Origin: Paracoccus alkanivorans
Lineage (GTDB): Bacteria > Pseudomonadota > Alphaproteobacteria > Rhodobacterales > Rhodobacteraceae
Direction of reading: 5' to 3'
NCBI RefSeq assembly: GCF_003697785.1
Contig: NZ_QOKZ01000002.1
Location: 186,001 to 250,000 of the forward strand
DNA length: 64,000 nt
Of this stretch, positions 8,403 to 18,978 are shown piece after piece. Numbering within the stretch: position 1 is the first letter of the stretch; every line of letters begins with the position of its first letter. The translations under genes and the position numbers were made by a program. The notes under the pieces are model-generated. The model was given only the letters and a program-made list of their open reading frames with translations. It was not told the origin of the DNA and searched no databases.

Positions 8403-9040
8403 TTGCGTGTCTCCCGCTCAGGGCTGTCTTTCCCGCTGTCTTCCTTGCGATCCGGAAGTTCGAAACCGGCCTGCGCCAGAAGGTCGGGATCGACCTCCAG
8501 GGGGACATGATGACCAGAAGAAGCGTGCCGGTCCTCGATCAGCCCGCGCATCACGGCGATTTTCTTGATGATTTCCGAGATCCCCTGCAACAGCAGCAGC
8601 ACGAAGCCTGCGAACAGCAGCGCCTTGGCGGGCCACAGCATAAGCCCCCCGGCATTCATGGACATTTCGCCCAGGCGGATGCTGCGCAGCAGCCAGGGCC
8701 ACATCAGCCAAAGCGACAGGATCACCATCGGCAACAGGAAGAAGGCATGCCCGATCAGGTCGATCCAGTGCTGGGTTCGCCGCGAGCGGCCGCCATAAAG
8801 GATATCGATGCGGATATGCTCGTTCTCCAGCAACGTGTAGGCCGCGGCCAGCAGGAAGGCCCCGCCGTAAAGATACCATTGCAATTCAAGCCAGGCATTG
8901 GACGAAATGCTGAACAGCTTGCGGATGATCGCGTTTCCGGCGCTGACGAAAATCGCCAGCAGGATCAGCCAGGACACGCTTCGTCCAATGAGACTGTTCG
9001 CTCGGTCTATCCCGCGCGACAAGGCCAGAAGGCCGCCCAT
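8399..9040 (-). CDS. TRAP transporter small permease (DctQ family)
   Basis: 213 residues with four membrane helices in the first ~165, including SNAWLELQWYLYGGAFLLAAAYTLLENEHIRIDI, the signature of DctQ. A charged C-terminal tail of ~45 residues follows. The start at 9040 is set by GAGGGAGG five bases upstream; a longer ORF to 9256 lacks support. It overlaps dctM by ATGA, so the two are made together. Two AT-rich palindromes lie 226-256 bases upstream of the start and may be its operator. Confidence 0.88.
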   Translation of the reverse strand: MGGLLALSRGIDRANSLIGRSVSWLILLAIFVSAGNAIIRKLFSISSNAWLELQWYLYGGAFLLAAAYTLLENEHIRIDILYGGRSRRTQHWIDLIGHAFFLLPMVILSLWLMWPWLLRSIRLGEMSMNAGGLMLWPAKALLFAGFVLLLLQGISEIIKKIAVMRGLIEDRHASSGHHVPLEVDPDLLAQAGFELPDRKEDSGKDSPERETRK

Positions 9041-9265
9041 GATTCCCTCCCTCGAAATCACCCCCGCATTCACGGGGCCACCGGTTTTCCGGCGATTTTG
9101 GAATGTGCGAGGGGTATGCGTGAAGCTTTCGCGGGGGTCAAGAAAATCCATCCCCCGCGCTCCGGGCCGTTCCGCGAATGCCTGCGCAGAAGGCCTGCCC
9201 GGCATTCTGAAGGCCCAATCACGGCCTCCCCCGCGGCATGGATGATCAGGCAGCAACCCGTATCG

Positions 9266-9296
9266 ATTAACGTTAATGCAACGAATTAACCTTAAT
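9266..9296. promoter_or_regulatory. Tandem operator-like palindromes
   Basis: ATTAACGTTAAT (9266-9277) is a perfect 12-base palindrome; ATTAACCTTAAT (9285-9296) repeats it with one centre change. The centres are 19 bases apart, nearly two helical turns. The central CG of the first copy resembles LacI-family operators. They stand out as an AT-rich patch in GC-rich DNA upstream of the TRAP operon. Confidence 0.5.
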
Positions 9297-9465
9297 CCGA
9301 CCGGCTGATCCCGTCACGAATGAGGCCATCATGACGAAGTTCCTGCCCCGGCCAGCGGGGCGCCGGACGAAGAGACCGGATCACGTCTTGGGCGCGCGCC
9401 GATGTCAAGCGGCGGCTATCGGCGATCCGGTCCGTCGCCCCATGCGATTCAGGACGATGAGAGCC

Positions 9466-9483
9466 GGTTTCCCGCCGGAAACC
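9466..9483 (-). terminator. Hairpin after the SIMPL gene
   Basis: GGTTTCC and GGAAACC pair perfectly (7 bp) around CGCC, 30 bases beyond the stop of the SIMPL gene. No T-run follows. Confidence 0.4.
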
Positions 9484-9512
9484 CCGAGCCCCCATTCGTC
9501 CCGCACCACCGG

Positions 9513-10472
9513 TCAATCGGCCGCCGGAGCCTCGCCCGATTGCGAATCGGTTCCGGGTTGCGCCGCGGAATCCGCCTCGGCTTCGGAACCGGCCTCACCG
9601 GCCCCGTCTGCCGGTGCGGCTTGGCCGCCAGCCTCGCCGTCCTCATGACTCGCATCATCGCCGCCACGCTTGCCGCCATGCGCCCCGCAAGCCTTGCGTC
9701 CCTCTTCGGTCAGCAACGCATATTCGACCTGCACCTGCGCCGAAACCGACAGCTCGCCCGCCTCGACCGGGGTCGAGGCATCCCTGGCGGCCTCGGCGCG
9801 CATCATCATCGGCCCCGGCCCCTCGGCCACCGGCGCGTCGCGCATCACGATCACCGGGCCAAGGCTCAGCCCCGCGGCCTCCGCCAGCACTTCCGCCTTG
9901 TGGCGCGCATCCTCGACCGCGGCACGGCGGGCCTCGTCCTCGGCCTCGCCCGCCTCTTCACGCTGGAAACTGATGCCGTTGATCTGGTTGGCTCCCGCCG
10001 CGACAATGGCATCAAGGACCTCGCCCAGTTTCGGGATGTCGGTAACCCGGACCGAGACCATGTTCGTCGCCTCGTAACCATTGATGGTCGGGGCGCCATT
10101 TTCGGGATATTCCATGCGCGGGCTCAGGTTCAGCCCCGAGGTCTGGATATCCTCGGGCGCGATTCCCGCGCCCTTCAGCGCCTCGATCACGGCGGTTTGC
10201 TGCCCGGCATTCTGCTCCATCGCCGCCGCGGCGCTATCCGCCTGCGAGGTCACGCCAAGCTGAATCTCGGCCAGATCGGGAGCGATCCGCGACTCGCCCT
10301 GCCCCGTCACGTTCAGACGCGACATCATCATCCGGCAACCGTGATGCCCGCCCTTCATGCCCTTGCCGTGGCCGCTGCCCGGCGCAGCGAAAGCCGTCGT
10401 CGCAAAGGTCAGGGCAAGGCCCGTGGTGACGGCCATCAGGGCGCGGCCGAAACGGGGGGAATGGTGGTTCAT
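9513..10472 (-). CDS. SIMPL (DUF541) domain periplasmic protein
   Basis: 319 residues. Signal peptide residues 1-29 (cleavage after AFA). The SIMPL/DUF541 domain spans roughly residues 48-260: LNVTGQGESRIAPDLAEIQLGV, AGIAPEDIQTSGLNLSPRMEY, GYEATNMVSVRVTDIPKLGEVLDAIVAAGANQINGISF, then EARRAAVEDARHKAEVLAEAAG. The last ~55 residues are Gly/Ala/Glu/Asp-rich and probably disordered. A His/Met-rich stretch (GHGKGMKGGHHGCRMMM) follows the signal peptide and could bind metal, but that is speculation. Relatives include the oxidative-stress protein YggE; biochemical function is unknown. AAGGAA six bases upstream supports the start. Confidence 0.85.
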   Translation of the reverse strand: MNHHSPRFGRALMAVTTGLALTFATTAFAAPGSGHGKGMKGGHHGCRMMMSRLNVTGQGESRIAPDLAEIQLGVTSQADSAAAAMEQNAGQQTAVIEALKGAGIAPEDIQTSGLNLSPRMEYPENGAPTINGYEATNMVSVRVTDIPKLGEVLDAIVAAGANQINGISFQREEAGEAEDEARRAAVEDARHKAEVLAEAAGLSLGPVIVMRDAPVAEGPGPMMMRAEAARDASTPVEAGELSVSAQVQVEYALLTEEGRKACGAHGGKRGGDDASHEDGEAGGQAAPADGAGEAGSEAEADSAAQPGTDSQSGEAPAAD

Positions 10473-10597
10473 CCGATATTCCTTCTATTGCAGATGCAAG
10501 ACTATGCCGTAACGCCTCCCGTGGCGAATCCGTTCGGCAGAAAGCGTTCACAGATGCGCCAGTTTCGCTTTTCACACACTACAAATTGGGGTAGTTC

Positions 10598-13500
10598 ATG
10601 CTAGACTCCACCACATCGCGGCAAAGGGACGCCGCAACCATATTTGAGCGACGAAACCGAAATATGAATAAACACGCCGCCCCCGAATTCGCAATGAGCT
10701 TTACACAGGACGCCGTGCTGCTGGAGCGGCGCGAGGGTCTGGACTGGCAGCCCCTGGGGCGGGCGCCGTTTTCCGAAGGCAATGTGGCCGCCAAACTCAA
10801 TGCGCTGCGCGGCGACGATGCGGGCCCCTCGTCCGAGCCGGATACCGTTCTGGTGATTCCCGACGACCAGATCCTCTATACCCGGCTGACGGCATCTCCC
10901 GGTTCGGATGTGCCGGCCGCGATCGCCCGTGCGCTGGAAGGGATGACGCCATACAAGGCCGAGGAGCTTGCCTTTGACTGGTGCCCTGACGAGGATGGCC
11001 GGATCGACAGCCTGCGCGTTGCCGCCGTCGCCCGCAAGACGCTGCAGGAGGCAGAGGATTTCGCGCGCATTCAGGGCTTTCGCCCTTCCGGCTTCCTGGC
11101 CCGGCCCGGCGATGAGCGTTTCGACGGCCAGCCGGATTTCGGCGCTTCCGAACTGGCGCGGCAGGAACGCGCCGTGTCACCCTTCAGCAGCGCCGATCTG
11201 CAGCAGGTAGGGATCACCTCGGAGCGGATAGAAATTCCCGAACCCGTGACCCAACAGCCGGTGATTTCGCGCATTCCGCCGCATTATTTCGCACCGGCAC
11301 CGACAATTGCGGAAGTTGCGGACACGCCCGAACCCCGGCAGGAGGTTGCCGCCGCCGCACCGCAAACGGAAGAAGCCGAGGGAAAAGGCGGCTATTCGGG
11401 CCCCGTGGCCCCGAAAGTCATTCGTCATGGCGAAGCTGCTCCCGCGGGGCTGTCCCCTCATGCGAAAGCCATTCACACACGGGCCGCCGAAGCCCGCCAG
11501 AAACAGGCAGCCTCCGGGGATACCGGTTCGGCGAAGGCCGGCGGTTTGCTCCAGACCCTGCAAAATCTGCAGGATTCCGCGCCCAGCACCCTGACCGTCC
11601 TGACCGGCCTGCTGGTTGTCATCATGCTGGCGGCATTCCTGTTCCTGGGCGGATCGCAGGATCATGTCCCCCAAACCGCAGAAACACCCGCCCCCCGGAC
11701 CCAAACAGATGAAATGGCCGGGGCCGATACCGAGGCGAAGGAGCAGGTGCCTCCCGCCGCTCCGGACGTTCAGGCAGCAGCCGGGTCTCAGGCAGGCGCG
11801 GCGGAACAGGACCTCCCGGCCGGGGCGGCGACGGATTCCGATGCATTACCGGAAGAAGCTTCGCAGCAATCCGCGGCCGCCGATGGGCCCACCGACAACA
11901 ACAGCGCGTCGGCAACACCCGGGGATGTGCCGCAGGATGCCTTGACCGCCGCCCTGACAGAGGCAATGCGGGACAGCTCCGCAGCGCAACAGGCTACCGC
12001 TGACGCGGAACCGGGTGCGGGCACCGCTGAGAGGGAAACCACCTCTGAAACCTCGCCGCGGGTCCTGCAGGGAGAAGCCGCGCAGATCATCGCCGGACAG
12101 GCGGTCGAGCGGGCCGTGGCGTCCTCTCCCGCCGAAACGCCGGAGCCGACAGGGACAACACAGGATACGGCCACAGAGGCCGCTGCCTCCCCGTCGGACA
12201 CGCAGGGCCTGAGCAACTCGCCCCGTCCGCCGCGCGCGGCCCCTCAGCGGACGCAGGCCCCGGCTTCGAGCGATCGGCGCCCGGTGCTGCCCACCGATCC
12301 GCAACCCTATGAGCAGAGAGCCGAGCCCGAACCCCCACGGCTGACCGGCCGGCGCCCCCCGTCACGCCCCGCAACCGCCAATCGCAGCACCACACCCGCC
12401 GCTGCCCCGGCTCCGGCCAGCGTGGAACCGGCATCGCAACCGGCTCCGGCCACCACACCCACCACCGCCAGGTCGGCGGCGCCCGCGTCCTCGCCACGTC
12501 CGCCTTCCCGTCCCGACAACCTGACCCTGCTGGAAGAGGGCAGCATCTCCGAGGATGGGGCCGGGACCCGGCTGACCCGGTCGGAACGGCTGTTCCTCGA
12601 AGGGCTGCTGCAAGAGTTGCGAACGGCGCAGGCAGGCGCGGCAGGATTATCGGAGGCGGAACATGGCGCGGTCATCCTGCTCGCTCAGGCGCGGCCACAG
12701 CGCAGGCCCGTTGCCGTCGCAGGCCCCACAGAGGACGCGGTGCGCGCGGCGGTCGCCACTGCCATGTCGAGTTCCGAGCGCCCCGCCCCCCGTGCGGATA
12801 ACGACGCGGGCACCGGAGACGATGCCACTGCAACCGGCAGCGTCGCCGGCGGCCTCGCGGGGCTGGAACGATCCGGCAGGCCGGCCACGCGCCCCGGTTC
12901 GGTCGCCGCCCGGGCCGGAAGCGGTTCCGACCCGGGCAATCCAAGCCTGTCAAGGGATGCGATAGAGGACGCCATCGCTACCGCCGTCGATAACAGCACT
13001 GCCTCTCCCGGCGCCGTCGCTTTGACGGCGCTTACTTCATCCGCGATCCCGCCAAGACGCGGCGACGCCACACCCTCCGCCCCGACCGCAGACGATCTGC
13101 GTGAAGCCGCGAAGGAACAGCAGGCCGAGCAGGAGCGTGAAGCCGCCCTTGCCGAACAGCGCCGCCTGGATGCCGAGTTGCAGGCACAGGCCGAGGCCCG
13201 CGCACGCGAACGCGCCGCCGCCGATGCGCGCGCCGAGGCGCAGGCACGCGCCGCCGCCGAAGCCCGCGCCCGCGCGCAGGCCGAGGCCGAGGCCCGAGCC
13301 GCCGCCGCGCAGCAACAGCGATACGTTCCGCCCGAAGCCGAGAAGGAGCCCGAGGTTGCCAACCAGGTTCCGGCGGGCCGCACCCCGGCCTCCGTCGCCT
13401 CGGCCGCAACGGTAGAAGACGGCATCCGTATCAACCGCACCCAGATCATCGGCACGATTGGCGCGGGCAAAGCCAGCCGCGCGCTGGTGCGCCTGTCCAA

Positions 13501-13630
13501 TGGCCGGGTCATCACGTTGCGCCTTGGCGACAAGATCAACGGCGGCCAGATCACCGAGATCGGAAACAGCAAGATCACCTATGTCGAAGGCGGGCAGGCG
13601 AAACAGCTTTCGGTGTTAAGCGGACAGTAA
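10598..13630 (+). CDS. Large Ala/Pro-rich membrane protein with GspL/PilM-like N-terminus and GspC/PilP-like C-terminus
   Basis: 1010 residues. Residues ~30-170 look like the cytoplasmic actin-fold part of GspL/PilM: VLVIPDDQILYTRL, then AIARALEGMTPYKAEELAFDW. One membrane helix follows at about 331-351. Residues ~355-830 are low-complexity Ala/Pro/Thr/Ser. Residues ~835-908 are an Ala/Arg/Glu-rich helix, probably coiled coil. Residues ~938-1010 (INRTQIIGTIG, SRALVRLSNGRVITLRLGD, GGQITEIGNSKITYV) resemble the periplasmic HR domain of GspC/PilP. An alternative start is the ATG at 10664. The stop overlaps the antiporter start by one base. This is a family I associate with Rhodobacterales; function is unknown, and an envelope-spanning or secretion-related scaffold is an inference. 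Confidence 0.7.
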   Translation: MLDSTTSRQRDAATIFERRNRNMNKHAAPEFAMSFTQDAVLLERREGLDWQPLGRAPFSEGNVAAKLNALRGDDAGPSSEPDTVLVIPDDQILYTRLTASPGSDVPAAIARALEGMTPYKAEELAFDWCPDEDGRIDSLRVAAVARKTLQEAEDFARIQGFRPSGFLARPGDERFDGQPDFGASELARQERAVSPFSSADLQQVGITSERIEIPEPVTQQPVISRIPPHYFAPAPTIAEVADTPEPRQEVAAAAPQTEEAEGKGGYSGPVAPKVIRHGEAAPAGLSPHAKAIHTRAAEARQKQAASGDTGSAKAGGLLQTLQNLQDSAPSTLTVLTGLLVVIMLAAFLFLGGSQDHVPQTAETPAPRTQTDEMAGADTEAKEQVPPAAPDVQAAAGSQAGAAEQDLPAGAATDSDALPEEASQQSAAADGPTDNNSASATPGDVPQDALTAALTEAMRDSSAAQQATADAEPGAGTAERETTSETSPRVLQGEAAQIIAGQAVERAVASSPAETPEPTGTTQDTATEAAASPSDTQGLSNSPRPPRAAPQRTQAPASSDRRPVLPTDPQPYEQRAEPEPPRLTGRRPPSRPATANRSTTPAAAPAPASVEPASQPAPATTPTTARSAAPASSPRPPSRPDNLTLLEEGSISEDGAGTRLTRSERLFLEGLLQELRTAQAGAAGLSEAEHGAVILLAQARPQRRPVAVAGPTEDAVRAAVATAMSSSERPAPRADNDAGTGDDATATGSVAGGLAGLERSGRPATRPGSVAARAGSGSDPGNPSLSRDAIEDAIATAVDNSTASPGAVALTALTSSAIPPRRGDATPSAPTADDLREAAKEQQAEQEREAALAEQRRLDAELQAQAEARARERAAADARAEAQARAAAEARARAQAEAEARAAAAQQQRYVPPEAEKEPEVANQVPAGRTPASVASAATVEDGIRINRTQIIGTIGAGKASRALVRLSNGRVITLRLGDKINGGQITEIGNSKITYVEGGQAKQLSVLSGQ

Positions 13631-15543
13631 TGGAAAACTTCCTGCTGCTGGCCACCGTCTATCTGATCACGATGGTGATCGCCGTGCCATTGTCGGCGCG
13701 GCTTGGGCTGGGCTCGGTCCTGGGCTACCTGATCTGCGGCATCCTGATCGGCCCGGTCCTGAACCTGACCGGCTCGGAAATGAGCGATCTTCAGCATTTC
13801 GCGGAATTCGGCGTGGTCATGATGCTGTTCCTGATCGGGTTGGAACTGGAGCCCCGCAGCCTGTGGAACATGCGCCGCAAGCTGCTTGGGCTGGGCGGCG
13901 CGCAGATCCTCGGGACCATCCTGCTGCTGGCGCTGATCGGCGTCGGCCTTGGCCTCGACTGGCAGGTGGCGCTGGCTGTCGGGATGATCCTGTCGCTCAG
14001 TTCGACCGCCATCGTGCTGCAGACGCTGACCGAGAAGGGATTGATGCAGACCGGTGGCGGACGATCGGCATTCGCGGTCCTGCTGACCCAGGACATCGCC
14101 GTCATCCCGATGATCGCGCTGATGCCCCTGCTGGCCCCTCTCACTCCACGAGGAGGCGAGCATGGCGAGGAGCATATCGGCGAGGCCCTGATGGCCAATC
14201 TGCCGGGATGGGCGGCGACATTGGCCACCCTGGCCGCAGTCGGCGCCGTGATCCTGCTGGGGCAATATCTGATCCGCCCGGTATTCCGTTTCGTCGTCTC
14301 TTCGCGCCTGCGCGAGATGGAGACCGCGATGGCGCTGCTGATCGTTGTCGGAATCGCCTCGCTGATGATCCTTGTCGGCCTGTCCCCGGCATTGGGCACC
14401 TTCCTTGCCGGCGTGATGCTGGCCGGATCCGAATTCCGGCACGAGTTGGAGTCGCAGATCGAACCCTTCAAGGGGCTGCTGCTGGGGCTGTTCTTCATCA
14501 CCGTCGGGGCGGGGATGGATTTCCAGCTTCTGTTCGACAAGCCGGTCCCGGTGATCGGCATCACGACGGCGCTGATCGCGACCAAGGCCGGGGTGCTGTG
14601 GCTGATCGCCCGCTGGACGAAGATGGAGCGAAAGGATCGTTCACTGTTCACCCTGTCGCTCGCGCAAGCGGGAGAGTTCGGTTTCGTGCTGATCTCTTAC
14701 GCGGTGGCGCTGGCGATCCTGCCCCGCGATCTCGCCCAGGGCTTCCTGCTGGTCATCGCGCTTTCGATGCTGGTCACGCCGCTGCTGTTCATCATCCACA
14801 GCCAGATAAGGCGCCGTCTCAGCGAGGGCGCGGAACCGGACATTCCCGGCGACGATATCGACGAACAGCAACCGATCATCATTGCCGGGATCGGGCGCTT
14901 TGGCCAGGTCATCAACCGCATGGTCACGATGTCGGGCTTTCAGACCACGGTCCTTGATCACGACCTCAAGGTCATTCAGGTCATGCGCCGCTTCGGTTTC
15001 AAGGGCTATTTCGGCGATCCGACGCGCCCCGAGATCCTCGCCGCCGCCGGGCTGGACAAGGCCCGCATCCTCGTCGCCGCGCTGGACGATCCGGCCGCCA
15101 ATCTCAAGCTGATCACCTATGCCCGGGAACGCCGCCCGGATCTGCATATCATCGCCCGCGCACGGGACCGGGTGAATGTCTATCAGCTTTATGCCGCCGG
15201 GGCGAATGACATCATCCGCGAACTGTTCGACAGCTCGTTGCGTGCGGGGCGTTACGTTCTGGAGAATGCGGGCCTGTCGGAGTTCGAGGCCGCTGAACTG
15301 GCAAAGATTTTCTACCGGCTCGACCGAGCCTCGCTGCGTGAACTGGCCGAGGTATGGAAACCCGGCGTTCCGCTGGAGCAGAACCCCGAATATATCCAGC
15401 GCAGCCAGGAACTGAACCGCACCCTGGAAACGGCGCTGATGAACCGCTTTGCCAATGAGCCGGACAGTTCCCCACCGGAAGAAAAGGAACCGGGGCAAGC
15501 GCCCTCCCGCCCTTCGCGCGAGCAGCGACCCGACGGACGCTGA
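13630..15543 (+). CDS. CPA2 cation:proton antiporter / KefB-KefC-type potassium efflux protein
   Basis: 637 residues. The first ~385 hold about 12 helices of the Na+/H+ exchanger fold: GLGSVLGYLICGILIGP, FAEFGVVMMLFLIGLELEP, SSTAIVLQTLTEKG, TQDIAVIPMIAL, and FFITVGAGMDF. Residues ~415-530 are an RCK/TrkA-N nucleotide-binding domain with GIGRFG at 420-425 and the acidic D at the end of the next strand (VLDHDL). Such proteins export K+ (or Na+) for H+ at the inner membrane, gated by ligands on the RCK domain. There is no KefF/KefG partner nearby. It is coupled to the preceding gene by TAATG, which ties it to that unknown protein. Confidence 0.88.
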   Translation: MENFLLLATVYLITMVIAVPLSARLGLGSVLGYLICGILIGPVLNLTGSEMSDLQHFAEFGVVMMLFLIGLELEPRSLWNMRRKLLGLGGAQILGTILLLALIGVGLGLDWQVALAVGMILSLSSTAIVLQTLTEKGLMQTGGGRSAFAVLLTQDIAVIPMIALMPLLAPLTPRGGEHGEEHIGEALMANLPGWAATLATLAAVGAVILLGQYLIRPVFRFVVSSRLREMETAMALLIVVGIASLMILVGLSPALGTFLAGVMLAGSEFRHELESQIEPFKGLLLGLFFITVGAGMDFQLLFDKPVPVIGITTALIATKAGVLWLIARWTKMERKDRSLFTLSLAQAGEFGFVLISYAVALAILPRDLAQGFLLVIALSMLVTPLLFIIHSQIRRRLSEGAEPDIPGDDIDEQQPIIIAGIGRFGQVINRMVTMSGFQTTVLDHDLKVIQVMRRFGFKGYFGDPTRPEILAAAGLDKARILVAALDDPAANLKLITYARERRPDLHIIARARDRVNVYQLYAAGANDIIRELFDSSLRAGRYVLENAGLSEFEAAELAKIFYRLDRASLRELAEVWKPGVPLEQNPEYIQRSQELNRTLETALMNRFANEPDSSPPEEKEPGQAPSRPSREQRPDGR

Positions 15544-15666
15544 ACCGGACTGCCCGGCGGCTCAAGCCACCCGGCCGAAAGGCCCCAAAGCCTCACTCAT
15601 GGCGAAACGCAGCAGTCGTGGCAGAAGAGGTGAAATCGCCGGAAACCGCGCGCGGCGCAGCGCCTG

Positions 15667-16677
15667 TTATCCGTCCAGCCGCTCTATTTCCCAGCCCTGC
15701 TTTTCCAGCAGCCGCAGCACCCCCTGCTCTCCCGGAAGGTGCAGCGCGCCAAAGCCCGCAACGATCCCCTTGCCTTCTTGGGCCGCATCCCGCGCCCCCT
15801 GGGTCAGCCGTCCGATCCAGTCCTGGTTCCGCTGATCCATCAGCCGGGTCTGGGCAAAGGCGAACTGCTGGTCCACCTCCTCCCTGGTAAGCCCCGAGTT
15901 CTCATAGGCATCGATGCGCCCGAATTCCCAGATCTCCCACACCTCGCCCGAAAAATAGGCATCCGTCAGCGTAACGGCATAATCGTCGGCATAGGCAGCT
16001 GCGGGCAGGGCCGAGCGGATCATGTCCTCTTCTTCTTCGGGTGTCATGCCCGAGAACAGGGTCAGGATGGTATCCCACGGCTCAAGCGCGCGGATGGGCA
16101 GCTCCGCCTCCTCGGCCTTCTCGATCAGCAGATGGTCGAGCCCATCGAGATCACCCGTTTGCCCGGCATCCCGCAGCACGCATGGCGAAACACCAATCAT
16201 CATGGCCACATACCAGGGGCGCAGCTTGGCGGTAACGACGGGGGGCAGGCCGCGTTCGGTCATGGCGCTGGAAAGGGTTTCCCATTCCGCCTCGCTCAGC
16301 CGTTCGGGCAGGGTCGGCCCGGACTGGTTGACCATCAGCGAGGGATCTTCGGCCAGTTCCCGGGTCAGCCGTGCCTCCTCTGCGGGTCCGGCCTCGACAA
16401 ACAGCGCGGCAGCCTCTTTCAGCGGCCCGGCCAGCCGTTCCAGCATCCGCTGATGCCGGGGATCGGGAAAATGATAGGTGCCGACCAGCGTGATCCGCGC
16501 CCGGTCCTTGCTGGCCCGCCAGAGGATGCCGCTATGATAGGGAATTTCGGCCACCGCCGCATCCAGCCGGGTCCGCGTATCCGTCGGGAGGGCATCGATG
16601 AGGTTCCTGCCCTCGCATATCGCCGCTCCGGCCGCCCCTGCCCAGAGAGCGAAGATTCCCGCCAGAAAAACACGCAT
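15667..16677 (-). CDS. TraB/GumN family protein, secreted
   Basis: 336 residues. Signal peptide residues 1-18/19. The domain has the two conserved GxxH motifs: GTYHFPDPRH (GTYH at 66-69) and, near the C-terminus, GFGALHLPGEQGVLRLL. Between them are FVEAGPAEE and LRPWYVAMM. Relatives were named from GumN of xanthan clusters and from TraB; a TIKI-like metallohydrolase fold has been proposed for the group. I start at 16677 because AAGGTGG lies at the right distance; the upstream ATG at 16695 would place that site inside the gene. Convergent with the antiporter gene; the 123-base gap has no clear terminator. Confidence 0.83.
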   Translation of the reverse strand: MRVFLAGIFALWAGAAGAAICEGRNLIDALPTDTRTRLDAAVAEIPYHSGILWRASKDRARITLVGTYHFPDPRHQRMLERLAGPLKEAAALFVEAGPAEEARLTRELAEDPSLMVNQSGPTLPERLSEAEWETLSSAMTERGLPPVVTAKLRPWYVAMMIGVSPCVLRDAGQTGDLDGLDHLLIEKAEEAELPIRALEPWDTILTLFSGMTPEEEEDMIRSALPAAAYADDYAVTLTDAYFSGEVWEIWEFGRIDAYENSGLTREEVDQQFAFAQTRLMDQRNQDWIGRLTQGARDAAQEGKGIVAGFGALHLPGEQGVLRLLEKQGWEIERLDG

Positions 16678-16780
16678 CCGAAAACCACCTTTCACCTGTT
16701 AAACGGGATATGCGGGACAGGCTGGCATGTTTCAACACCGCACGCCACCGTAATGTCCTGCAAATTGTCTTAACTCCCCG

Positions 16781-16809
16781 TTGACACCCGCGCGGCACTT
16801 GCCTAGATC
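16781..16809 (+). promoter_or_regulatory. groESL promoter
   Basis: TTGACA (16781-16786), 17-base spacer and TAGATC (16804-16809). The expected start of transcription falls at the left arm of the CIRCE element. Confidence 0.7.
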
Positions 16810-16816
16810 AGCGCTG

Positions 16817-16843
16817 TTGGCACTCATACCAAGTGAGTGCCAA
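16817..16843. promoter_or_regulatory. CIRCE element (HrcA operator)
   Basis: TTGGCACTC (16817-16825), nine bases, GAGTGCCAA (16835-16843): perfect inverted repeat, one base per arm from the consensus TTAGCACTC-N9-GAGTGCTAA. It predicts HrcA repression of groESL; hrcA itself is not in the window. Confidence 0.93.
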
Positions 16844-16881
16844 CAATGACACTGCAACCTGAAACATCGGAGTGTTCACCA

Positions 16882-17169
16882 ATGGCATTCAAACCGCTGC
16901 ATGACCGCGTGCTGGTCCGCCGCGTCGAATCAGACGAAAAGACCAAGGGCGGTCTTATCATCCCCGACAGCGCCAAGGAAAAACCCGCCGAGGGCGAGAT
17001 CATCTCGGTCGGCGAGGGCGCGCGCAAGGATTCGGGCGAGCTGATCGCACCGGCAGTCAAGGCGGGCGACCGCGTGCTGTTCGGCAAGTGGTCGGGCACT
17101 GAAGTCACCATCGACGGCGAAGAGCTGCTGATCATGAAGGAAAGCGACATCCTGGGCATCATCGGCTGA
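16882..17169 (+). CDS. groES: Co-chaperonin GroES
   Basis: 95 residues, full length. The family start [21 protein letters not shown] is followed by the mobile loop ([16 protein letters not shown]), which contacts GroEL, and the conserved [14 protein letters not shown] and ESDILGI C-terminal strands. It forms the heptameric lid of the chaperonin. The ATG at 16882 is preceded by GGAG nine bases away; an upstream ATG at 16837 would start inside the CIRCE element. It is transcribed with groEL 51 bases downstream, under the CIRCE promoter. Confidence 0.97.
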   Translation: MAFKPLHDRVLVRRVESDEKTKGGLIIPDSAKEKPAEGEIISVGEGARKDSGELIAPAVKAGDRVLFGKWSGTEVTIDGEELLIMKESDILGIIG

Positions 17170-17202
17170 TCCAGCCGCCCCGGACACGCAACTTCACGAT
17201 AG

Positions 17203-18873
<1,671 letters not shown>

Positions 18874-18901
18874 TCAGCCCCCTGCCCTCTGGCAGATATG
18901 G

Positions 18902-18930
18902 AAAGGGCGCCTTCGGGCGCCCTTTTCTTT
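18902..18930 (+). terminator. Intrinsic terminator of groESL
   Basis: AAAGGGCGCC-TTCG-GGCGCCCTTT: a perfect 10-bp stem capped by a UUCG tetraloop, followed by a T-rich run (18923-18930). This is the clearest Rho-independent terminator in the window. Confidence 0.93.
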
Positions 18931-18978
18931 TGCGGTGACAGGGCTATGAATGGCAGCAATCGAGCAGGAGGAGATACA

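Larger units (their letters stand above)
9041..9512. other. 472-bp intergenic region upstream of the TRAP operon
   Basis: No credible gene. From left to right it holds a ~225-base leader before dctQ, two AT-rich palindromes (9266-9296), and a hairpin near the 3' end of the SIMPL gene (9466-9483). Short ORFs here lack ribosome sites and have shadow-like composition. Confidence 0.6.

Noticed and set aside
12685-13578. Ala/Arg/Ser-rich frame antisense to the large Ala/Pro-rich protein
   Set aside because: Mirror image of a repetitive GC-rich coding region; no independent support.
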